A DNA stretch of 64,000 nt from positions 496,001-560,000 of the forward strand of contig JASSKH010000045.1 of the NCBI GenBank assembly GCA_031763025.1. Reading direction: 5' to 3'. Positions 40,952 to 51,700 of this stretch are shown here, one piece after another. The DNA is from Macrocystis pyrifera (taxonomy: Eukaryota > Sar > Phaeophyceae > Laminariales > Laminariaceae). The notes below the pieces were generated by a model. That model saw nothing but the letters and a program-made list of their open reading frames with translations. It had not been told where the DNA came from and did no database searches. The stretch's first letter is position 1, and each line of letters begins with the position of its first letter. The translations under genes were made by a program, and so were the position numbers.

Positions 40952-41951
40952 TCATGGTGTCGCCGTTTTCCCTCTATTGTCCAGGAGGCACGTTCTGATG
41001 AAACACGACAAGTAAATAATATATACAATCATACAATCCCCCTGCTGTCCAAACCCTCTGAGAGTCAGAACGTGGGAATCATCAAGATAAGACATCACAC
41101 CCTGTGAGTAACTGTGCGCGTCTAGCTCTACCTCCATTATTACAGTAGTCGGGCCAGCCCCATACTGCCCCTTTTGTTATCCGGTAACCAGCCTATATCC
41201 AGGCATGCTATTAATATCAATATCAAAATAGTGAACGTTCCTACTACTGTATTGACAAAATAAGGTGGTACTTACCGCAGTCCAAGCCACAGTATTCCGA
41301 GTCGCGGAATCAACCTACTGGTACTACGTAGAGTCGTAGCGTCTTTCCAAGCACAACATCCACGCCGGCCCTCGAGTCTTACCAAACAAAGCATCTCGGC
41401 ACTGATCACTGGCATAGGGTTCGGGTGGGAAGGTTGACTTTAGGCGCCGAGCACACAACCGCCGAAAATTACTCACTACGAGTATCAACAGGTAGGTTGT
41501 CCACGCCTCCAGCCTTAGTTTTGAAGCCACATTCGAAGTCTCCTCCACCGGCTACACACGCTGCTCAAATGCTGCGAGGTGGGTTGGCACGGAGATCAAC
41601 GTCTCCAGTCACCCCGTGTACCCTTTGCTGCTTGCTGCTCTCGAAACAAGTGTTGAGTGGCGAGCAACTCAAGGGTGAAACACAGAAAACCAACTGAAAA
41701 TCCCAGAGCAAAGATCCAAAGATACATAGAAACCAGGGGAAAATTCTCTCCTGTCCCCGGTTCAGTGTTTTACATGTCTCGTTATGAAAACCGTTGGCAC
41801 CTTTCCTGTTTTCCAGCTTTTCTCCAGCAGAAAGTTGGCTCAGACGTGCCCAAGGTCACTAGGCCCTCTCAAGACCCGACCAAGCAGTGCCGTTGAGCAT
41901 AGACACGAGGCGCTCACGTTGCGGTGAGTGGACATCAATCTTGTGACGCAT
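40952..41951 (-). CDS. Probable small gene of unknown function, about 5 exons
   Basis: Minus-strand exons that join in phase: 41951-41918 (MRHKIDVHSPQ), 41551-41477 (GGGDFECGFKTKAGGVDNLP), 41408-41383 (MISAEMLCL), 41314-41276 (VDSATRNTVAWTA), and 41101 onward (GVMSYLDDSHVLTLRGFGQQ). Donors are GTGAGC, GTGAGT, GTAAGA and GTAAGT. The last exon either reads on to a stop at 40952 or has a further intron near 41030. I do not recognise the family; the Gly-rich start and soluble middle give no clear domain. Support comes from consistent splice phases and protein-like composition, and each exon alone is short. Confidence 0.42.
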
Positions 41952-41954
41952 TTT

Positions 41955-42300
41955 TTGCACTGCTGCACAACGACAGTTGAGCATTCTGTGCGCAGGCTCT
42001 ACACGGTCTGGTATTATATCCTCTGCTGCTGTTGCTGCACAAGCAGTACATAGTTGGAGGACAAACAGTCTGTAGGTAGCCACGACTGGATCTTGTACCA
42101 GGCACAAGGAGTGTTGTCTTGAGTTGCCAAGTATGGATTGGGCGAGGCGCGGATTGTGCCGGGTGCGCTTGATGGTGTCGGTGCAGTACGCACATGAGAC
42201 CCGGCATTGTGGTGGTCGGCCTGACTGCATTCCTTCCATTTCGTGACCAGGCTATCATCATACAAAATCAGTAGTGCTTCGTACTGCTGCTGTGGTGGCA
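41955..42300 (-). other. Possible zinc-finger remnant
   Basis: The minus frame contains CRVSCAYCTDTIKRTRHNPR, resembling a BED-type finger (C-x-x-C followed by a His region) but without the second His. Could be a transposase fragment or an upstream exon of the 41-kb gene. Confidence 0.25.
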
Positions 42301-42834
42301 ATCTACAAAGCAGTACAACAGCAGTGTGTGTTGTCTACACACACTGCACATTAAATCGTCCTTTCTGCCCAGCTTCATCGGTACACCCAGTGTCTGTCCT
42401 AATCCCTTGCTCTAGAGATAGATACTAATTTTGTGATACAGACTGCGAAACAGAGGAAGACCAAAAACGAGTTCATGAGTCAAGCAAATGAAATGCCAGC
42501 GTACCGAGTACGCAGTGGTACGAGGACACAACAACACAAGCAAGACCAGAAAACAAGAACAAAAATAAAATAAAATGAAAACAAAAAAAAACTTCAAATG
42601 AAACAGATTGCAAATGACGCAAGGAGCTTAGAAAAGCTGCCATTACTGCTGTAATATTAACAGAAGGAAAACATACAGTACGTACTCGAGAAGGACACAG
42701 ATAGCTACTGGGCGGACGGAGCAACACGAAGGAGATGAATAAGGAAACGAAGGAAGATACAAGGGCAAGAAGCAAGAGAGAAGATGAAAAATAGAAAATC
42801 ATACTCTAGGCGGTGATACTGTAGTAACATGGGT

Positions 42835-43634
42835 GCCCGTCTCTGCTAGAAAATCGATTCGCGAACCTAGCCACACCCGTAGCCGGGTCCTTCCTACTCT
42901 CGTCAATAGCGGTGTCAAGTGTCAGTACTGCCGCTGTCGCGCCACCCCCTCCCCCATTGAACAACTCAACGAGAAGCATACAAAAAATCTGTATCAGTAC
43001 GGCTGTCCCCCGCCTCCCCACCCCTTGTCGCCGCTCTTGGCGTCCTCAGCTGCTGCGCGGCGCAGCCGGCTTCTCTGCGCCTCGTTCCTGTACCACCTTG
43101 CCATGCAACTGTCTGCGGCTTCGACGATTCTCCGGTACCATTTCCCGCCCTCCTTAGCCGCCCTCGGCCATAACACCGTGCTTACTCCGAACAGCAAAGG
43201 GGAGCTTTCCATGGACCCCTCGGTGGCTTGAAAATACCTGAGGTCGTCTGCTAGGCGTTGAGCCCAGTTCTTTTCCGGCCGGCCTGGTCCTGGGTTCTCC
43301 CCACCAGCACCAACCATCCAAACATCACCCGACGGGCCAACCGCTCATTGGTCGTCTGCTGCACGCCCCCCGCAGAGAGGAGGCGTCGTTTGCAGATGGT
43401 CGTCTCAACGTTCTCGCATTGGGTCTTTTCGAGGGCCTTGGCGTACGACATGAGGTGGTCGGTGCGTTGTCGGCGCTGGAAGCCAATGATCCGTAGGAGG
43501 AGTTTATGGTGTGCCGTTCGGAGCTCAGCGAAATGCTCCTGGCCAAGCGTGCACGTCACACACCCATAGAGCAGGGTCTCCATCACCTCGGTCTTAAGCA
43601 TGTGCACTTTTACAGTGAACGGGGCATCCTCCAT
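42835..43634 (-). mobile_element. LINE fragment, second family member, 5'-truncated
   Basis: Reads METLLYGCVTCTLGQEHFAE, LRTAHHKLLLRIIGFQRRQR, then GGENPGPGRPEKNWAQRLAD and a Lys/Arg-rich tail TAIDESRKDPAT. This is the post-polymerase region of an endonuclease/reverse-transcriptase ORF. A shift near 43250-43320 splits it in two frames. No 5' part present. Confidence 0.7.
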
Positions 43635-44030
43635 ATCTTACAGCTCCCGTTTGAACCCATTGTAGCATGCTCATGCGTGTCCAATCGGTCGTGTGATCTC
43701 TGGCGGCAGTACACCGTATATATAAATGTATATCATACTTGTACAAGGCTTCTGCCGCGTATGCATCCCCGCTCAAGAAGTGATTCCAAGATCAGTGAAC
43801 ACGGTGTGAAAAAAAGGCATTGATTCGTCGTACGTAGCGATATGGTTATAGGGTTATTACTCTCTTTACCCGAGGTACCTTGGTATATTATGAAACATGC
43901 ATAACGACAGCCGTCGACGTAAAATCAACTAAGTGAAGGTTTCGGTTTTTCCGTCGATCGCCCGCAACTAAAGTGCTATATGCCAGATCTCCGGCCGGGA
44001 TTCCAAAAACTATAACAAAACACATCATCA

Positions 44031-44200
44031 ACATTTTTTCATCGAATGTTGCCAGCTCACGCTCTCGCTCTTTCCGCTATTATTTTTTTTTGTGCAAGAA
44101 AATTCCCCACTATTAATAGTATGCGCTCGGTGAGACTCAAACCCACGAAATTGATCCTATTGTAGTAGGCACGCGAACCACCTACCAAGCCACCGGGAAC
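44031..44200 (-). mobile_element. SINE of the 16.4-kb family, 3'-truncated
   Basis: The minus-strand head GGTGGCTTGGTAGGTGG (A-box-like), GGGTTTGAGTCTCACCG (B-box-like), then GGAAAGAGCGAGAGCGTGAG and ACATTCGATGAAAAA. A TACTATTAATAGT palindrome sits inside it. Confidence 0.65.
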
Positions 44201-45522
44201 TGTCGTTAAATAATGAAGGCCTGTCGGTGACCTGGAGAATGCATCTCTAGCCAGTCTCTACAGTAGGAGCGGTTCACAGAAAAATGGTACGCACGCATGA
44301 AATTTAGAGTGGACCGTATCGTAAATGGTTTACACTATACCAGTATTCGCACGTACCAACCAGGGATGTACGAAAAGAAACATTAACGCAAGGCCCATAC
44401 GCTCTCCGTCATTATGCTCTAATTCGAAGGATACAGCCAGGTTGAGCGACGCACTGCCGCCGGCCTTTGCAAGACCACCGTGCGCTTACGAAGTACTCGT
44501 CGTTGCATTCAGCTGTGCATGGATGCGAGCGCGTACGATTTACATATGACCCTGCTATATATACTACACAGTAGAGTAGTACGTGCAGCAGATTTCTTCT
44601 CCTTCATAGTTTCGACGTACCAGGTAAAAGTCACTACCAGCACCAACACGTCGCCTCATAAGAACTGACCCCGGTTGCAGAAGATGGAGAGACAGATAGC
44701 TTGGAGCCCCATGGCTGTCAAGACAACAGACAGATAAACGGAGTGGAGAGACACACACACACAGCTGTCGCGACCAGAAACATGTTGTGGTCGAGAGCAA
44801 TCTAGATAGAAAAAACCCCGTTAACAGCCACCTCCAGAACGAAAAGATGACTGTTTACAAAAAGGCCACCAATATCTGGTACGGTACGATTTTTCATCAG
44901 GGCCCATCTTATCGAGGACTTTCGGTTCTTTCAATTTGACTTGATTTTTTTTCTATTTTAATTTACATCTGATTGAACGAAATTTAGTGTTCCCCGTTAA
45001 GATGGGCTCTCACCTCATGAATAACACACCTCTGCCTTTTTTTCGTGTTCCAACTCTCTAAATAGTATCCTAATAGCTTAAAGGGATGATATAAAATGTT
45101 GTCTGTCGCTGGAGCCAGCTGGCAGATTCTATCTATGGCCGACAGTATCCTATCCCCGTGTACCATTGCAAGTATGGCGAGTGGTGTGTTTTACAAATGC
45201 TCGTTCTAGCACAGCACGAGATCATAGCACGAACGCTTTTCCCCCTCGCTCTCCTGCCCCAATCGCGCCCGCACTCACACAGCTCGCCCCGAAAGCATCG
45301 CATCGGTCCCACTCTCGCTATGACTCTCGAACTCAATACACCATAGAGCTCCATCATAAAGCTCTTTTTATATGACGAATGTGTCGCGGTGGTCTTGGTG
45401 TTGAACCCACATCCCGCCCCGCCCTCTAATCTCTGCCGGAAACCTTGATCCCCCCGGTTCGACTCAACGCCTGTGCCACTTTCCTTCCTCGGCTTTTGGT
45501 CGGAGGCTACAGCTAGCTGCTT

Positions 45523-45735
45523 ATGGGTAGGGCCGGCAATGCGGCTACAGCGGCTGCTGCCGCATCTGCAGCTGCGAAGGCCGCGGCGGAGGCGGCTTCG
45601 GCACCCCTGCCCCCTAATGTTCGCAACGGGGCTCGAGTGACGATCGCTTTCTTCTTGGTGTACTACCTTTTCATTTTCGCACAAGCGACCATGAAGCGCA
45701 AACTGCGGACGTACTACTTGGAGCAGGGAAAGAAG
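45523..45735 (+). CDS. MAPEG exon 1
   Basis: 71 codons from ATG to GKK. The exon must stop at AAG followed by GCGAGG, because only this boundary gives KKFDRYS in phase. No GT donor nearby fits. Confidence 0.72.
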
Positions 45736-48700
45736 GCGAGGCCACGGTTGGGATTCCCCTATAGTCTGTTGCTCAGAGTCTCTATTACAGTAGAACTACA
45801 CCCGCGTGTTTGTGCACCTACGAGTTGGGTTTAGTGTGGGGTAATGTTTGCAGTATTAATACGTGGTACAAGGGTTTGGATATTCTTGAGTAAACTACTT
45901 TGATGTACAGTAGTGCGGGATAGTGTTGACAGTAGCGCAAGAGTTTGCTCTAACTGCCGGAAAGCGTGTTAATGTGACATCATATGTGCAGTAATAAAGG
46001 CTCAACACGTCGGACAGATCAGATAGATCATTCATTTCCACAGTTCATCATCTAGATCATTCAAGGTAGATATATTTCATGTCATCTGTATGCTCTGTGT
46101 GGTCTAGCTCAAGTTTGCTGGGGTATATATGTCCTTCGTATACCGATCGTGCACAACATCTCACAAGGTTAGATTAGCATGTACAGTACTGGTAGAGTAG
46201 TAGATGATACTGATCGTCATCCGCCTGAGTTGTGAAAGGGTTTTTATTATTTTTGGACACAGACTGCTTTGATTTTGTGTGGGATCATGTTTGCAGTAGC
46301 AAATGGTTTAACTCAACTGTTGGAAGAGCGGCTTGGTGCGGGATAGTGTTTGCAGTACTCGGTAGCAAAAGGGTTCTCATGTAGGACAAATAGATCATGT
46401 ACAGATAGATCGTCTACAGGTAGATCATCTATACTAATACGGAAGTTTCAAGCCTTCCATTATGAGATGTTGTGCAGGATCTGTGCAGAATAGTACAGAC
46501 CCAAACCAGGCAGTACGTGCTAGAGCGTGCAGATTGTATGGGTCCCACCCGGCAAAATATGAGCTGCGTAGATCATACAGATCAAGGATCTGTCTATCTG
46601 ATCCGTCTGCCCTGGAATCGCTAAATCATGGACTGTGGGGATGAGCGATCTTTTCTACTGTAGGTGTGAAAATATTTGATTCAACTGTCATGCTGCTACA
46701 GAGTACATTATATACCTACTGTAGGCAAGGCGTTTTTTCCCTCCATCCTCTGATGTCCTTGTTTTTTGTACTAAAACTCAACGTATACCAGGTACATATT
46801 ACCAGGTACCAGTATCATATGTCATCGTTTATGCTGGTATGTACTGAACGAAAAGCTCCGAGTATGTGTGATGTTATACCAGGTATCAACATCGAGGGCG
46901 TATGGTATGATACGGAATAGTTGGGTCAATTTTGTTTTTTCTGTATCGGTATACTGTACCACACTTTCGACGTACGATATTATACCACGTACCGATAATC
47001 GAAGTCGTATACGAGGTATATGATATGCTATGATGTAAGTACTGTAGTATCGCTTTTGTTTTTACTGTATCGGCATACTGTACCACTCTGGCCGGTGAAA
47101 TAATACCCGCTTCTACTTTGATGTTAATATCGAACGATTACTATGTTCCCGGCCAGAGTGATATAATATCGATAATGTTATAATATCGCATCCAACTAGA
47201 TTCTCGTTCGACATCCATCACATACTGTCACAATGTCGCAGGAGTGTTGAGATTGTAGTGTCACATTGTCACAAGGAAAGTCTTATTGTTGGAGAAGAAT
47301 CACCTTCTAATGCATAGGCACTCTCTTGTAACGTTATCGCACGAGGGTCACATTTTTAGCATTGTACCGGGGTGTCACTTTGTCACATTTTGACAGTTCG
47401 ACCGCTACTCGAGCCGGGATAGGAAAATGCTTGGGTGGGACCGCACGGTGGGTAATATGCTGGAGCAGTCCGTGCCCTTCCTGGGCCTGTTTTGGCTGAA
47501 CATCTTCCTGTCCTCGTACGGGGGGCTATCCTATGTTTACATCACTGCCGCGGGATGGCTCTACGTGGGACTCCGTTCGTGTTACCCGGTGAGCAATTGA
47601 CTTTGGCTGACTGTTTATCGCCGACTAGCAACTAGTTGGTGAGATAGGTTCCATGGTTAGTAGGGCTGTGAGTTGACTGAGGCTGTTTCCTATGCGGTTC
47701 GATTTCGAGCTCAAGATTGTTACTTTTCGATCTCAAAAACGAATGCCCCTGCTTATGCAGTCCGAATGTGCAAAATTCGACCGGAAAAAAATCGATTTGA
47801 GAATCCAATGACCCTAGTCGTCGGATTTTGGTCCAAAATTCGACGACTCGGGTCATCAGATTTTCAGATCGAAAAATAGCATGCTCTAAATTCAATATGT
47901 TATCCACGACAGCAAACAGCAGCAGAACGATCGATGAGTTGGATGGTGACACAGCTGGATAGCGACGTTGCTTCGGGCCCGACGCGCGATCGGCGGGCGG
48001 CGCGTCTCTCCGTGGCCAGACTACAGTCGGCTGGCGCGGGCTCGGGCCTAGAAACCAAGAGAAGCACACTGGGCGCGCACCTCTCCGTGGATACGTACTC
48101 GTACATCACACTGCTGTACAGCAGCAGCAACAGTCACATTTAAAAAAAAAAAAATTCAATCCATCACTTTTACTTCCCAGCCCACTCGTAGGAGGTTTTA
48201 CCCTCGACGATCTTCTGGACAAGCCGTGGTCACAGGTGTCGTCCCTTCTCCCCCCCGGTACGTGCCTTTATTTTTTGTCGCGCATAGGGTTCAGCATTCC
48301 CACTGCTCGTCGATTTTCATCGAATGTAGCCAACTCACGCTTTCGCGCTTTCCGCTTATCATTTTTTTATGCAAGAAAAAGTCCCTATGAGCATGCACTC
48401 GGTGGGACTTGAACCCACGAAATTGATCTTGACAGGCACGCGGGCCACCTACCAAGCCACCGGGGACGCCGGCATTGTGAAGCACAAAATACCAAGACAG
48501 GTTGACTCTAGCCCACCCGCCACGTCTCTTCGCCGCCCAACCAGAGGCAGTCAGCCTTGCCTCGAACGCTTGAGTCATTCGCGCAGTGCAGCGCACCCAG
48601 CGCGTCTCTTCGCGGCGCCAGACCACAACAACAGCAGTTGGTCTCGGCGTTTGCTCGAATCTCTGCACGCACAATAAATTTGATTTTTCCGTATAGGAAG

Positions 48701-51700
48701 ACTGTTTCGATTTGCCAGGTTCACATCTGAAAATGCGATCGGGTCAAGATCTGAAGCTCCAAAATCGAACCGCATAGGAAACAGCCTGACTACAAGTCGC
48801 CGACTAGTTATTGGTTGGATATATAGGTAGGTTCCATGATTTGTAGGCTGTGAGTTGGCTGACAATAAGTCGCCGACGAGTTATTAGTTAGCTGAGTACG
48901 TTCCATGATTAGAAGTGCTCTGAGTTGACCGACCATAAGTCGCCGACGAGTTATAGTTGGTATTACTTGGCTAGGTATCCCAGTGTCAGTCGCGTGCGGT
49001 ATGTTGCGGAGTTCTGCCTCTTTGTATCGCCCTGGAGCGTTTCGTGGCTCGGATGGCGTAGTTGTTGTTGGTAAACGTAAAGAAAAACACAATTAGTTGC
49101 CATGCCGCGGCGCACCCAACTACCAACTAAATACTAGTCGTGATGTCCAGCGAAGGCGTGCCATACTCACAGCCCTTACCCTTCTGGGATCCCGGTACTA
49201 TTAATAGTAGGATCATATGAAAATAGATGGAACGTGAAAACCGCCCAAATGTATACCAGGTATAATTTTCGCAACAAGCAAGGCGTGTTCTTGGCGGGGT
49301 TTTCACTTTGGCGTCCCCCTGCCGGTTATGAACCCCACATACATTCAGGCCTACGAAGCAACAAGCGCGGTATTATCTACTACAAGTAGTAGTACAGTAT
49401 CAGGTGAAAAGACTGCAAAAAAGTGTCAGATGCGGGCATATCAAGCGTCTGGGAAGAGCGTGCGGCAATGTGCACGAGTATGATGATCGTATTGCGCGAT
49501 GTCTCAACAACCGTCTATCATGGGGGAACATACATATAATATAGTATTATCGTCAGAACCACACATGGTTGGTAAAACTATCAATACTATTAAAAATAGA
49601 AGAGTGCATCTGGTATGGTTTGCGGGTTCCATCGTGGGCTCTGATCACTGCCGCCCCCCGTAGCAGAACGTGTCGCACGACGAGCCCCTTTAGCCCCTTT
49701 TGAGTCTTGCGCGGGACCCCGCGGTGTGTGAAAACGGTATTCTACCTGCTGTACTCCGCGATAATGGGCCACAAGTTCTGCGCATTGTTGTTAGTCCACA
49801 CTATTACTGAGGCATACAGTAGTAATTAGAAATCGCGATGGACCCCAGAACAAAAAACACATATACCTGGTACGAAGCATCCACATATGTTTACACACCA
49901 TGATTACGATGATGATGATGATAATGATGATGTTCTCACGTTTGCTCACTTTCCTGAAATCCTGCCTGTGGTCACCCAAACAGGCTGCAACCAAAATGCA
50001 TCTCGACAGGAGAAAACAAACAAGCACGAAATAGTGCGCACGGCAGCATCATACCAGTATCATATGTAAGGGAAGCGATACTAACGGGTTGTGGTATACC
50101 ATCACTTTCACTTGCAATCGAAAAACACCAGGAACATATACATGGTATTACATGTACACCCCAAGAAAAATAAATAAAAGGAAACACAAAAAAATAAAAG
50201 CACGAAGAGGGGTGAAGAAACATTTCGTTCTGATTAGTACTACTAGTACTATAAGTATGTCCCCTCGTAATGGTGGCCATAAGGGACACAATAAGGGACG
50301 TCGGTCGGTACATGAGGGGCCTCCAATCCCGAAACCACTACAAATAGGGTCCCTCAAGTAGGGCTACCTACTGTATTACATGTATCATCGTCTAACACGG
50401 CGGCGCCGGGTTGCTATGTATGTATTTGTACCATGCGGCTAATGCTCTATCAACACTTGTAATTTTTTTATTCCCTTTTCTCCTTTAAACGTCCCTAAAG
50501 GGTTTTACCCTCGCTAATTTTGTTGTTGGTTGGCGAATTGTTCACACCCCGGACAGATCACGATCTAAGGTAGATTGATCTAGATTCTATTTTTGCCGTT
50601 GGGATATTTTATGCAAGAGACTTATCACAGATCATGCAGATCCCAGTCGGCAAACATGATATAGATCTACAGCAGATCTTGCAGAAATTGTCATATGTGC
50701 ATCAGGGGTGTATCGCCCCGAAATATCTGGATGATGAAACGGGCATCTATCTGGTGATGTGTCGGTACGTGAATTGTTGCATTCGTGTGTTGGCCGCGCA
50801 GGTATTGTGGTTCGCCGGAGGAGGAGGACCAACAGGAACTTCTCCACTCATTTGGAGGCTTACAATACCCATGTGAGTTGCTTGACTGAGGCGTTTTACA
50901 TCCCGAAATCGTCAGTTTCATCCCGAAACGACCAGTTTCGTCCTGAAACCGCCAGCAGGAAGATAATAACGTACACACATATTTATGGTCTATACCCCGT
51001 GAGAGGCATTGCGAACCCCCATAAGCAAGTGAATCTGCGTTTGAGGGCATATTCTACTGGGAATTACGTTGTGGATATGTTTTGCAGCACACCCAGGACC
51101 ATCGTTGCTTGCAACAGGCTATTGCTTGTGCAACTGCTACCGGTAATTGTCTATGGATAGGAATGGTCGGTACAAGATATTTCGGAGTCTGTCTCACATT
51201 ATTAATTGTCGACCACAGTAGCAACCAGCTGTGATTGTACGGGCTGTCTATTTGCATCTGTACGATTCGACCGGACAAGAGACGGACAGCATATTCTGTA
51301 CACTAGGCATCAGTTGGAACCGTCCACACATCGGACATGATATCTGCAGATCAGAGAGATCAGCAGATCAGAGAGATCAGACAGATCGGATAGACCACCT
51401 ACTGTAGATCTTCTAGATGCTAACTTGCAGGTATGAGGTGTTGTGCAGGATCTCTACAGTACAGATCCAGCACAGGAAGAACGTGATAGATCATGCACAT
51501 TGTACGGCTCCCAACACGCATCATGTCCCGCATCATTGAGATAAGGAATACTCTGCCCTGAAAGCTCCAGATCATGAAGTGGGAATGATCTGTATGATCT
51601 GGACGATCTGTAGACGATTTGTCCTAGGTGTAGAAGTGCCTATACCATAGTTTATTATTTGTACCTGGTATGTATCACCTACTGTGAATACCTGGTATAT

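Larger units (their letters stand above)
47600..48970. repeat. 72-bp tandem repeats interrupted by family H copy 4
   Basis: Units AAGTCGCCGACGAGTTATTA, GTTCCATGATTAGTAGG and CTGTGAGTTGACTGAC lie at 47605-47680 and 48787-48965. The transposon sits between TGA and its duplicate. Confidence 0.75.

Noticed and set aside
40812-41107. 97-aa plus-strand frame ending near a GTGAGT
   Set aside because: It overlaps the better-supported minus-strand exon at 41101 and has no domain.
45133-45684. 183-aa minus-strand frame
   Set aside because: It is antisense to MAPEG exon 1; its Arg/Gly bias mirrors the Ala-rich codons.
49283-49369. Candidate MAPEG exon (FHFGVPLPVMNPTYIQAY)
   Set aside because: Its phase does not fit the last exon, while 50802-50872 joins both neighbours in phase and gives the expected TIP-Y loop.
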